Shown: positions 1 through 5,907 of the stretch, piece by piece
How the letters are laid out: each line of letters begins with the position of its first letter
How positions within the stretch are numbered: position 1 is the stretch's first letter
NCBI GenBank assembly: GCA_045046905.1
Contig: JASFYU010000139.1
Coordinates: forward strand, 1-6,944
DNA length: 6,944 nucleotides
Direction: 5' to 3'
Source: JASFYU01 sp045046905
GTDB lineage: Bacteria > Bacteroidota > Bacteroidia > Flavobacteriales > Flavobacteriaceae
Made by a program: the position numbers and the translations under genes
The notes under the pieces: generated by a model
Databases searched by the model: none
The model's input: only the letters and a program-made list of their open reading frames with translations
Told to the model about the DNA's origin: nothing

Positions 1-629
1 AAATAACTGCCGGCCAGAAAAATGCTTCCCGTTTTGTCTACAATCAGGGCTTCATCGCTCATGATGGGCAAATAAGCACCTCCGGCAACACAGCTTCCCA
101 TTACGGCGGCGATTTGGGTAATTCCCATGCTGCTCATTAGGGCGTTGTTTCTGAAAATTCTACCGAAGTGTTCCTTATCGGGGAAAATCTCATCCTGTAG
201 CGGTAAAAATACTCCGGCACTATCTACCAAATAAATGATGGGGAGCCTATTTTCCATGGCAATCTCCTGCGCTCGTAGATTTTTTTTTGCCGTTATTGGA
301 AACCATGCTCCGGCTTTTACCGTGGCATCATTGGCAACCACAATACACTGTTTGCCTGAAACATATCCAATTTTTACGATAACACCGCCAGAAGGGCAGC
401 CGCCGTGTTCCTCATACATGCCTTCACCTACTAAAGCGCCTATTTCTATACAGTCTTTACCAGTGTCCAACAAATAATCTATGCGTTCTCGAGCCGTTAA
501 TTTGCCCAGTGCATGTTGTTTTTCAATACGGGTTTTTCCACCTCCCAATCTGACCTTGATAAGTCTTTTATTGAGTTCTGATAGTAGTAGTTTATTGTGG
601 TCTTCGTTTTGATTGAACTTGATGTCCAT
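1..629 (-). CDS. Acyl-CoA carboxylase beta (carboxyltransferase) subunit, methylcrotonyl-CoA type, partial
   Basis: The reverse strand is open for 209 codons from an ATG at 627-629 to the window edge, so only the N-terminal 40% or so of a family usually near 540 residues is present. Visible landmarks are the N-terminal segment with LTARERIDYLLD (about residues 44-55), EEHGGCPSGG (73-82), VDSAGVFLPLQDEIFPD (135-151), and the oxyanion/acyl-CoA-binding loop GSCVAGGAYLPIMSDE (178-193) followed by GSIFLAG (201-207). The order and wording closely follow the beta subunit of methylcrotonyl-CoA carboxylase. That enzyme transfers carboxyl from carboxybiotin to 3-methylcrotonyl-CoA in cytoplasmic leucine breakdown; the biotinylated alpha subunit is a separate protein, not in this window. 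Geranyl-CoA or propionyl-CoA carboxylase cannot be fully excluded from this half, although the GSC(T/V)AGGAY loop favours the methylcrotonyl group. No in-frame upstream start is seen near 629. It is divergent from the oxidoreductase at 706. Confidence 0.93.
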   Translation of the reverse strand, partial: MDIKFNQNEDHNKLLLSELNKRLIKVRLGGGKTRIEKQHALGKLTARERIDYLLDTGKDCIEIGALVGEGMYEEHGGCPSGGVIVKIGYVSGKQCIVVANDATVKAGAWFPITAKKNLRAQEIAMENRLPIIYLVDSAGVFLPLQDEIFPDKEHFGRIFRNNALMSSMGITQIAAVMGSCVAGGAYLPIMSDEALIVDKTGSIFLAGSY

Positions 630-679
630 ACTATGAATGTTTCTTTTTTCTCTGCATAAAGATAAGGAGTAAAATTGAT

Positions 680-687
680 TACATTTG
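680..687 (+). promoter_or_regulatory. Possible Bacteroidota -7 promoter box upstream of the oxidoreductase
   Basis: TACATTTG is an exact match to the Bacteroidota -7 consensus TAnnTTTG. It lies 18 bases before the ATG at 706, so transcription would begin roughly at 692-694 with a very short leader. No good -33 TTG-type element is visible at the expected distance upstream, so the call rests on one box. In the 76-base divergent spacer I see no comparable box (CAAAnnTA on the plus strand) for the minus-strand carboxylase gene. Confidence 0.3.
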
Positions 688-705
688 GTAAAATTCAAAA
701 GCAAT

Positions 706-1689
706 ATGGCAGATAAAATACGTTGGGGTATTGTTGGTCCAGGAAACATTGCACACAGTTTCGTTAAGGACCTACAACTTGTAGGCGATGGCGAGCTTGT
801 GGCGGTAGCCTCAAGGAATATCGAACGTGCACAGGAATTTGGAGCCCAATATGGGGCAAGCCATTTTTTTGGAAGTTATGAAGCCTTATTTAAATCAGAA
901 GAAGTCGATGTAATCTATATCGCTACACCGCATACCTCGCATGCCGAATTGAGTATTAAGGCTATGAAGCATGGCAAGCATGTACTCTGTGAAAAACCTA
1001 TGGGTGTAAACCGATCTGAGGTTGAAAAAATGCTCTCAGTCGCAAAAGAAAACAAGGTTTTTTTAATGGAGGCCTTATGGAGCCGTTTTAATCCATCGAT
1101 TCGAAAACTAAAACAGATGGTCGACCAAGGGAGTATAGGCAGGCTACAGTATCTACATGCCGATTTTGCTTTTTATGCTTTGGATAGAGATGAAAAGGGA
1201 AGGGTATTGAATCCAAATCTTGCCGGAGGATCCCTATTGGATATTGGCATATACCCAATATTTTTGTCGTATCTACTTCTGGGTAAACCAGATAAAATTC
1301 AAGCGAGTTCTAGGTTTTATAAAACGGGAATAGAAATACAAACCGCTATGATTTTCGAGTATTCTGATGCTCAAGCGATATTATATAGTGGTTATACTTC
1401 TAAATCTGAAATGAAAGCTGAAATATCAGGTACTGAAGGAGCTATTTTTCTTCACCCACAATGGCATGTGCCACAAGGGTATTCTGTTGAAAAGGAGGGC
1501 GAAATACATGATTTTGAACTACCCACTATTGGCAAAGGATACACCTATGAAATTGAAGAGGTGCATCTTTGTTTAAAGGCCGATAAATTGCAAAGCGACT
1601 TATGGAGCCATCAACATAGTTTGGACCTTATACAGATCCTTGATGACGTTCGTAAACTAACGGGCGTAGTTTTTCCCTTTGAAGAATAA
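706..1689 (+). CDS. Gfo/Idh/MocA-family NAD(P)-dependent oxidoreductase (dihydrodiol dehydrogenase-like)
   Basis: The gene encodes 327 residues, a normal length for the family. The N-terminal Rossmann fold opens with GIVGPGNIA (residues 8-16), the GxGxxA dinucleotide-binding loop, followed by IATPHTSHA (72-80) and the family signature CEKPMGVN (95-102), whose lysine is expected at the active site. The C-terminal alpha/beta substrate domain carries GGSLLDIGIYP (174-184), with the aspartate/tyrosine arrangement seen in dimeric dihydrodiol dehydrogenases and related sugar oxidoreductases. It probably oxidises or reduces a sugar or diol with NAD(P) in the cytoplasm; the substrate cannot be read from sequence. 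I chose ATG 706 over a possible TTG at 685 because the protein then begins MADKIRWGIVG, the usual few residues before the first beta strand, and because the TTG lies inside the putative -7 box. It appears to be transcribed alone, divergent from the carboxylase. Confidence 0.93.
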   Translation: MADKIRWGIVGPGNIAHSFVKDLQLVGDGELVAVASRNIERAQEFGAQYGASHFFGSYEALFKSEEVDVIYIATPHTSHAELSIKAMKHGKHVLCEKPMGVNRSEVEKMLSVAKENKVFLMEALWSRFNPSIRKLKQMVDQGSIGRLQYLHADFAFYALDRDEKGRVLNPNLAGGSLLDIGIYPIFLSYLLLGKPDKIQASSRFYKTGIEIQTAMIFEYSDAQAILYSGYTSKSEMKAEISGTEGAIFLHPQWHVPQGYSVEKEGEIHDFELPTIGKGYTYEIEEVHLCLKADKLQSDLWSHQHSLDLIQILDDVRKLTGVVFPFEE

Positions 1690-1690
1690 G

Positions 1691-1711
1691 TTTAGGCTTT
1701 TGAAGCCTGAA
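1691..1711 (+). terminator. Small hairpin just after the oxidoreductase stop codon
   Basis: AGGCTT (1694-1699) and AAGCCT (1703-1708) form a perfect 6-bp stem with a 3-base loop. The stem extends outward by a G-T wobble and two T-A pairs to about 9 bp. It starts two bases after the TAA stop. There is no real T-tract after it, only scattered T and A, so it may be a weak terminator, an mRNA 3'-end stabiliser or chance. Confidence 0.35.
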
Positions 1712-1764
1712 TTCTATTAAAATTCCCGATATTTGGAACCACCAAAAAACCAAACAAATATACT

Positions 1765-1947
1765 ATGGTAATGAATAAAAATACCGTGCTCGCTTGGGCA
1801 ACTTTTATTATGATCGTTGTTGGTCTAGGGCTTATAGCTCTTGGAGCGTTCAGATATGATGATGTTGCTGGTTGGGGGTTTGCCTCGGTAGGAGTCGGTT
1901 TCTTCGCCATTGCTTGGGTTTTTAATGCCTTGAAAGGCAGAGTTTAA
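1765..1947 (+). CDS. Small two-helix membrane protein (CAL67264-type, unknown function)
   Basis: This 60-residue protein starts MVMNKNTVLAW. It has two hydrophobic stretches that should span the inner membrane: about residues 9-27 (WATFIMIVVGLGLIALGAF, with the entry at 8-10) and about 38-54 (FASVGVGFFAIAWVFNAL). They are separated by a short polar FRYDDVAGWG turn, and the chain ends in a basic KGRV tail. The sequence resembles what I remember of small flavobacterial proteins annotated 'CAL67264 family membrane protein', which have no known role. A second ATG six bases in (1771) could be the true start and would remove only two residues. A terminator-like hairpin follows at 1963, so it probably forms its own unit or is the tail of a short transcript from the oxidoreductase. 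The overlapping antisense reading frame has no protein-like character. Confidence 0.8.
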   Translation: MVMNKNTVLAWATFIMIVVGLGLIALGAFRYDDVAGWGFASVGVGFFAIAWVFNALKGRV

Positions 1948-1962
1948 CTCGAGACTCTCTTG

Positions 1963-1996
1963 TTCTGATAGCTATCGGAATAAAAAATATTTTTTT
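1963..1996 (+). terminator. GATAGCTATC-type hairpin plus T-tract after the small membrane protein
   Basis: TTCTGATAGCTATCGGAA (1963-1980) is an almost perfect palindrome around GATAGCTATC, with one T-G wobble pair. It is followed by an A-run and then a run of seven T (1990-1996) that can also pair with the A-run. It lies 16 bases after the 1947 stop. Hairpins of the form CCGATAGCTATCGG followed by T-tracts are, as I recall, widespread intergenic terminators in Flavobacteriaceae; this copy carries one changed base. Termination is inferred. Confidence 0.6.
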
Positions 1997-2005
1997 CGTA
2001 AGCAT

Positions 2006-2028
2006 AGCTCGTGCCCTAAGGTCGAGCT
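2006..2028 (+). other. Weak stem-loop in the leader of the ettA-like gene
   Basis: AGCTCG (2006-2011) and CGAGCT (2023-2028) can pair as a 6-bp stem across an 11-base loop, ending 34 bases before the ATG at 2063. It may lie in the 5' untranslated region of the ABC-F gene. No riboswitch, attenuator or leader peptide is evident, and a stem this short can arise by chance. Confidence 0.2.
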
Positions 2029-2062
2029 TGTTGACTAATCACTTACCTAATATATAAATCAA

Positions 2063-3754
2063 ATGTCCGACGATAAGAAAGTCATTTTCTCTATGTCAGG
2101 GGTTACTAAATCGTATAAAAACGCGAATACCCCTGTTCTTAAAAATATATATCTAAGTTTTTTTTACGGTGCCAAAATTGGCATTTTAGGCCTTAACGGT
2201 TCGGGTAAATCTACCTTGTTAAAGATTATTGCTGGGGTTGATACCAACTACCAAGGTGATGTTGTTTTTTCTCCAGGATACAAGGTTGGCTATTTGGAAC
2301 AAGAGCCGCTGTTAGATGAGGATAAGACCGTTATCGAGGTGGTAAGGGAAGGTGTAGCAGAAACCGTTGCCATTTTAGATGAGTATAATAAGATTAATGA
2401 TATGTTTGCGCTTCCTGAAATCTATGAAGATGCCGATAAGATGCAAAAATTGATGGATAAGCAGGCAGGGCTACAGGATAAAATTGATGCCTCTAATGCT
2501 TGGGAACTCGATACGAAGCTTGAAATCGCTATGGATGCGCTTCGAACGCCAGAAGGAGATAAGAAAATCAGTATTTTATCAGGTGGTGAAAGAAGAAGGG
2601 TCGCGCTGTGTCGATTGTTGTTGCAGGAGCCAGAAGTTTTATTGCTCGATGAGCCTACCAACCACTTAGATGCTGAGTCGGTACATTGGCTCGAACATCA
2701 TTTGGCCAGTTATAAGGGTACTGTTATTGCTGTGACTCACGATAGGTATTTTCTTGACAATGTAGCTGGCTGGATACTCGAATTGGATAGGGGAGAGGGC
2801 ATACCATGGAAAGGAAATTACTCAAGCTGGTTGGATCAAAAATCAAAACGCCTGGCCCAAGAAAGCAAAACAGCATCAAAACGCCAAAAAATATTGGAGC
2901 GCGAGTTAGAATGGGTACGTCAAGGAGCCAAAGGAAGGCAAACAAAGCAAAAGGCACGTCTGAAGAATTATGATAAGCTGATGAGCCAGGATCAAAAACA
3001 GTTAGATGAAAAGCTGGAAATATATATTCCGAACGGCCCCCGTTTGGGAACCAATGTCATTGAAGCTATAGGAGTGAGCAAAGCATATGACGATAAATTG
3101 CTCTATGAAGACTTAAACTTTAAACTGCCTCAAGCAGGAATAGTGGGCATAATTGGACCAAACGGTGCCGGAAAAACAACTATTTTTAGAATGATAATGG
3201 GTGAGGAGACACCCGATAACGGGAAGTTCGAAGTTGGTGATACCGCTAAAATCGCCTATGTAGATCAGAGTCATTCTAATATTAACCCAGAGAAAACCAT
3301 CTGGCAAAATTTCAGTGACGAACAGGAATTAATCATGATGGGAGGCAGGCAGGTAAATTCACGTGCTTATCTAAGTCGATTTAACTTTTCAGGCAGCGAG
3401 CAGAATAAAAAGGTGAATATGCTTTCAGGTGGTGAACGCAACCGCCTACATTTGGCGATGACGCTAAAAGAAGAGGGTAATGTTTTGTTATTAGATGAAC
3501 CTACCAATGATCTTGATGTAAATACCCTTCGTGCCTTGGAAGAGGGCTTGGAGAATTTTGCCGGCTGTGCCGTTGTTATTTCGCATGATAGATGGTTCTT
3601 GGATCGTGTATGCACCCATATTCTTGCCTTTGAAGGCAACTCTCAAGTCTATTTCTTCGAAGGGTCTTTTTCTGATTATGAGGAAAGTAGAAAGAAACGC
3701 TTGGGTGCCGATATCATACCTAAACGTCTCAAGTATAAGAAGTTGATTAGGTAA
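2063..3754 (+). CDS. ettA: Energy-dependent translational throttle protein EttA (ABC-F ATPase)
   Basis: The 563-residue protein is close in length to E. coli EttA (about 555). It has two fused ATP-binding cassettes and no membrane domain, the ABC-F layout. Domain 1 has Walker A GLNGSGKS (43-50), a short 'arm' insertion near 95-140, signature LSGGE (172-176), Walker B LLLDEPTNHLD (193-203, catalytic Glu197) and switch histidine 226. The charged helical linker at about 243-325 includes ELEWVRQGAKGRQTKQKARL (281-300), the P-site tRNA-interaction motif typical of EttA. Domain 2 has Walker A GPNGAGKT (365-372), signature LSGGE (454-458), Walker B LLLDEPTNDLD (475-485, Glu479) and His508. The C-terminus GADIIPKRLKYKKL matches the EttA ending. 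The family binds the ribosomal E site and gates the first peptide bond according to ATP/ADP level. All key residues are intact, so an antibiotic-resistance ABC-F is a less likely reading. The upstream sequence is A/T-rich without a Shine-Dalgarno site; no strong terminator follows. Confidence 0.96.
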   Translation: MSDDKKVIFSMSGVTKSYKNANTPVLKNIYLSFFYGAKIGILGLNGSGKSTLLKIIAGVDTNYQGDVVFSPGYKVGYLEQEPLLDEDKTVIEVVREGVAETVAILDEYNKINDMFALPEIYEDADKMQKLMDKQAGLQDKIDASNAWELDTKLEIAMDALRTPEGDKKISILSGGERRRVALCRLLLQEPEVLLLDEPTNHLDAESVHWLEHHLASYKGTVIAVTHDRYFLDNVAGWILELDRGEGIPWKGNYSSWLDQKSKRLAQESKTASKRQKILERELEWVRQGAKGRQTKQKARLKNYDKLMSQDQKQLDEKLEIYIPNGPRLGTNVIEAIGVSKAYDDKLLYEDLNFKLPQAGIVGIIGPNGAGKTTIFRMIMGEETPDNGKFEVGDTAKIAYVDQSHSNINPEKTIWQNFSDEQELIMMGGRQVNSRAYLSRFNFSGSEQNKKVNMLSGGERNRLHLAMTLKEEGNVLLLDEPTNDLDVNTLRALEEGLENFAGCAVVISHDRWFLDRVCTHILAFEGNSQVYFFEGSFSDYEESRKKRLGADIIPKRLKYKKLIR

Positions 3755-3831
3755 TTCTTCTTGTAATTTCAATGGATTTCCAATTTCGGCACTCAATGGG
3801 TTCTATACTTAAAAACTCGTTTCTTTCTTTT

Positions 3832-3895
3832 AATCTGAGTTCGACCTAAGATTTGTGCACAGTAGATGTTCTTTTGTTTAATTCGAACTCAGGTT
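3832..3895. repeat. Inverted repeat with 13-bp arms, 38-bp spacing
   Basis: The left arm AATCTGAGTTCGA (3832-3844) and right arm TCGAACTCAGGTT (3883-3895) are inverted copies with one mismatch; the inner 10 bp are perfect. The 38-base interior holds the 8-bp palindrome TGTGCACA (3854-3861). The right arm overlaps a 10-bp direct repeat, TCAGGTTTAT, at 3889-3898 and 3906-3915. It lies 78 bases after ettA with no T-tract, so it is not a typical terminator. It could be a miniature element or IS-end remnant, a protein-binding site, or an RNA fold. No target-site duplication is obvious at its edges. Confidence 0.5.
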
Positions 3896-4051
3896 TATAG
3901 CTACATCAGGTTTATCTATATATGCATATAGAGAAGCAACTCTTGTTTCGGTTTTAGAAACTTCAAGAATAGAACCAACGCCACAAGGAGCTAAAGACTA
4001 AGGATATAGAGCTTCTTTTTTAAACTTTATAGAACTAGTAGAGCTTTTCAT
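3878..4051 (-). pseudogene. Possible remnant of a small or truncated gene, function unknown
   Basis: On the minus strand, an ATG at 4049-4051 opens a 58-codon frame ending in TAA at 3878-3880, interrupted once by TAG at 3998-4000 (codon 18). The first part reads MKSSTSSIKFKKEALYP. The part after the stop begins SLAPCGVGSILEVSKTETRV and continues ASLYAYIDKPDVAINLSSN, which has balanced, protein-like composition. A single CAG-to-TAG change would explain the stop. I do not recognise the family. With only 57 sense codons, chance openness in AT-rich DNA is a real alternative, hence the low confidence. The 3' end runs into the right arm of the inverted repeat at 3883-3895. The rest of 3755-4106 holds nothing else I can support. 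Confidence 0.25.
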
Positions 4052-4106
4052 CAGACCGCAGATTTATGAACCCTAAAATTTATGGCTAAGTAGGAAACAC
4101 GGGTAT

Positions 4107-4139
4107 AAAAAAAGGACCTCCAGTTCTGAAAGTCCTTTT
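4107..4139 (-). terminator. Rho-independent terminator of the secreted-protein gene
   Basis: Read on the minus strand, an 8-bp stem AAAAGGAC/GTCCTTTT (4132-4139 with 4110-4117) closes a 14-base loop. It is followed by an uninterrupted run of seven T that includes the last stem bases (plus-strand A-run 4107-4113). It begins 37 bases beyond the stop codon of the 4176-4946 gene. Because the stem is A-rich on one side and T-rich on the other, it could also act on transcripts reading in from ettA. Confidence 0.8.
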
Positions 4140-4175
4140 CCAATTCAATTAAGAAGAGATTTACTAAAAGATAAT

Positions 4176-4946
4176 CTAATTATTGCCAGGAGTTACTACA
4201 GCAACCGCCCTGTAAATGTTCACATTTCTCGGACCAGCTGTATTCTCCTGCACGCCATCAAAAAGCCCCTCAGGAAACTTCCAACCCTTAACAAAAGTTG
4301 GACTTAAGGCCTCATGCAAGCTTGAAAATAAATCATAAGTATAGATGGTATACGGAAATTCACTGGATCTAGGTGCAATAATCCTAGCATTTCCCCAACC
4401 CTTCATGCTTGTCTTACCCTCGTTCATTGCTTTTTGAATCATGGGCTTCCATTTTTTAGCTTCAAATTTAAGGTGCTGGCCTGTTCTTTTTACGTTGTGA
4501 TAAATAATCTTGACAAAATTAAAATCATTTTCAGGGTCCACATTGGAACCCACGGTATGATTGTTCAGGTCACGAACAAATATTTTATCGGTATTTTTAC
4601 TTAAAGCCCACGTTCCTCTGTCTTCCTTTTTTACATCTGGAAAAAGCGCAGCAATGTTGCTCCAATCAGCACCTTTATCTATGTCTTTAAAGGTGTTTAT
4701 TATTAGAATGTTAGGAGAATTTTCTTGATCTGTACCCCCAACTCTTTGGAATATTCCCCAAAAAGTTAAATTTCCCTTTTTAACTTCGGCTTCCGCCCAA
4801 GTTTTCCAATAGGTAGTTTCTCTTTTAAGATACTCTCCCATATCTTCCGGAGCAACTTTCCGGTACTGGTGGCTGCTAACTGTCTGTGCCAATGTAAACT
4901 GAAAACTAAGGACACAAACAAATAAAATTGAAAAAATGTTTTTCAT
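4176..4946 (-). CDS. Secreted or periplasmic protein of unknown function with duplicated domain
   Basis: The 256-residue protein starts with a signal peptide: MKN, a hydrophobic core at about residues 4-19, and a likely signal peptidase I cut after TLA-20 before Gln21. The mature chain has two similar halves. The first is about 26-90, with YRKV, E43..YW47, KKG58, FWG and NSPNILIINTF. The second is about 147-210, with IYHNV, E162..KW166, NEGK, KGWG and FPYTIYTYDLF. Each reads as strand, amphipathic helix, strand, strand, as expected of a dimeric alpha/beta-barrel (ferredoxin-like) unit. This suggests a pseudo-dimer that might bind a small ligand; that is inference. No lipobox or catalytic motif is seen. 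It ends in TAG, faces ettA, and has its own terminator, so it is probably monocistronic. Similar hypothetical proteins exist in Flavobacteriia as I recall them, without assigned function. Confidence 0.88.
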   Translation of the reverse strand: MKNIFSILFVCVLSFQFTLAQTVSSHQYRKVAPEDMGEYLKRETTYWKTWAEAEVKKGNLTFWGIFQRVGGTDQENSPNILIINTFKDIDKGADWSNIAALFPDVKKEDRGTWALSKNTDKIFVRDLNNHTVGSNVDPENDFNFVKIIYHNVKRTGQHLKFEAKKWKPMIQKAMNEGKTSMKGWGNARIIAPRSSEFPYTIYTYDLFSSLHEALSPTFVKGWKFPEGLFDGVQENTAGPRNVNIYRAVAVVTPGNN

Positions 4947-5208
4947 AATTGGTTGATTTTAAATTAGTATTTGTTAAACAGTGTTGTTAGTTATAACTAT
5001 ACAGGTTCATAACCGCTATAAATAGGGCGCTCAAAAGGAAGGGGGATATATTATGAGCACTGAACTGCACCTCAATGGCATTATTTATTTAAATATACTA
5101 ATTTATTTCCAATTATAATACAAGGGCAATTTGGATGGAACCTTAGTAATAATAAGCGTAACCATCTAATTAGTTATCTGGAAAACAATTAGTATATAAA
5201 AAAGAGAG
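4947..5208. other. AT-rich spacer upstream of the secreted-protein gene
   Basis: No gene is supported here. It must hold the promoter of the minus-strand gene starting at 4946, but I find no TAnnTTTG box on that strand. The clearest element is the perfect 12-bp palindrome TAGTTATAACTA at 4988-4999, about 40 bases upstream of the start codon, where an operator could sit; low complexity makes chance plausible. A purine-rich GGAAGGGGG stretch lies near 5037-5045. Confidence 0.4.
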
Positions 5209-5319
5209 ATGATTATATCTACATCGAACAATAAAGGATATATCTTCATTGCCAATATATTAGATGCAATTGTTAGAAATATTATTCTAATATATTTCTT
5301 TAATATGCTTATCGTTTAA
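5209..5319 (+). CDS. Doubtful 36-residue hydrophobic ORF
   Basis: ATG at 5209, preceded by the purine run AAAAAAGAGAG, opens a 36-residue frame beginning MIISTSNNKGYIFIANILDA. It continues into a strongly hydrophobic tail, IVRNIILIYFFNMLIV, before TAA at 5317-5319. The tail could insert in a membrane, like many small peptides including type I toxins. However, AT-rich DNA readily produces such Ile/Phe/Leu-rich reading frames. It contains one inverted repeat (5254-5296) and is followed four bases later by a long hairpin (5323-5357). Not recognised. Confidence 0.15.
   Translation: MIISTSNNKGYIFIANILDAIVRNIILIYFFNMLIV
5254..5296. repeat. Perfect 11-bp inverted repeat, 21-bp spacing
   Basis: AATATATTAGA (5254-5264) is exactly inverted as TCTAATATATT (5286-5296). 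It lies inside the doubtful 36-residue ORF. It is A/T-only except for one G-C pair, so it could be a weak RNA stem or chance in low-complexity DNA. Confidence 0.4.
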
Positions 5320-5322
5320 ATG

Positions 5323-5357
5323 TTCTTTTAAAAGTATTGTTTATACTTATAAAAGAA
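5323..5357. repeat. Hairpin with 14-bp arms and 7-base loop
   Basis: TTCTTTTAAAAGTA (5323-5336) pairs with TACTTATAAAAGAA (5344-5357) with one mismatch around the loop TTGTTTA. The arms themselves contain TTTTAAAA-type palindromes. No T-tract follows on either strand, so it is not a standard terminator. It may be part of a structured small RNA, an mRNA 3' end, or a remnant of a palindromic element. It begins four bases after the stop of the doubtful ORF. Confidence 0.5.
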
Positions 5358-5429
5358 GCAAACCATACATGTAGTATTCTCTAACATCAATAAAAATCTG
5401 TTTTTCCTTTATACTAACCAATATAGAAA

Positions 5430-5787
5430 TCAGTAGTTTTTTTTGGAGTACCAATCTGGTTGTACCACTTCGATATCGGAACTCTCTTTAGTGACCAATG
5501 CCTTGAATTCTGCTATATGACTTACATCAGGGTTTCTCTTGTAATACTATGGATAAACCTGTTTGGGCTTGAATTCCAGAACAGATTCGGCAGTAGTGTC
5601 TATAATCATCGCATAGGGTAGGTTCATACTATAAAGCTTTAGCGATATTATTTAAAGCGTGCATTTCAGGTATATCCTCAGTATCTTCTAAAAAGTAAAG
5701 GCCATACCCATGTGCAATCTGAGGGAAGAAGAATCTCTACTTCATTATTTGGGCATCGAGGAGAAAACCTAGGTCTGAAATCAAATA
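5430..5787 (-). pseudogene. Decayed gene of unrecognised family (three TAG stops, one frameshift)
   Basis: Reading the minus strand from 5787, one frame gives YLISDLGFLLDAQIMK, a TAG (5737-5739), then RFFFPQIAHGYGLYFLEDTE and DIPEMHALNNIAKAL, a TAG (5629-5631), and YEPT. At about 5616 one extra C shifts the frame, and the next frame continues YAMIIDTTAESVLEFKPKQV YP, a TAG (5547-5549), then YYKRNPDVSHIAEFKALVTK and ESSDIEVVQPDWYSKKNY to a TGA at 5430-5432. The joined text has the composition of a real soluble protein C-terminus of about 118 residues. All three stops would become glutamine with one T-to-C change. The N-terminal side is lost beyond TAA-TAG at 5788-5793. I do not recognise the family and assign no function. 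It is convergent with the doubtful ORF and divergent from the 6023 gene. Confidence 0.6.
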
Positions 5788-5851
5788 CTATTATTGAGTC
5801 GATAAAAGTCTTATTTTAACAGAAAAGAATTCGCATAGTCTCTGCCTTTGA

Positions 5852-5907
5852 CTGTCCTATCAGTAGACAGGCTTGCCTTGGCCCCCGCCTGACTATGGCA
5901 GGATAGT
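5852..5907. repeat. G+C-rich palindromic patch, possible degenerate intergenic repeat
   Basis: Within AT-rich DNA, CTGTC (5852-5856) pairs with GACAG (5866-5870), with two further TA pairs inside after a bulged C. A second small stem is ACTAT/ATAGT (5892-5896 and 5903-5907) or, alternatively, CCTG/CAGG (5888-5891 and 5899-5902). The run GGCCCCCGCC lies between them. It resembles a mutated form of CCTGCC...GGCAGG palindromic repeats that I associate with Cytophaga-Flavobacterium spacers. The rest of 5788-6022 shows only the 14-bp A/T palindrome at 5915-5928 and an A-rich leader before the next gene. Confidence 0.4.

Noticed and set aside
235..477. Plus-strand 80-codon frame at the left end
   Set aside because: It is antisense to the conserved acyl-CoA carboxylase sequence, which explains the region fully.
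685..705. TTG at 685 as an extended start for the oxidoreductase
   Set aside because: It overlaps the likely -7 box, and ATG 706 gives the usual family N-terminus.
675..716. TTG-started 13-codon frame after an AAGGAG-like sequence (664-669), overlapping the oxidoreductase start as a possible leader peptide
   Set aside because: Shine-Dalgarno use is rare in Bacteroidota, TTG starts are uncommon, and the peptide is out of frame and featureless.
3737..3762. AAGAAG/CTTCTT stem around the ettA stop codon as a terminator
   Set aside because: Six A/T-rich pairs over a 14-base loop, spanning the stop codon and without a T-tract, is too weak.
3491..3796. Minus-strand 101-codon frame across the 3' end of ettA
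   Set aside because: It overlaps conserved ABC-F coding sequence and has no recognisable motifs; it is a shadow of ettA.
3919..3930. TATATGCATATA palindrome as an operator
   Set aside because: It is short and low-complexity, not next to a start codon, and lies within the possible gene remnant.
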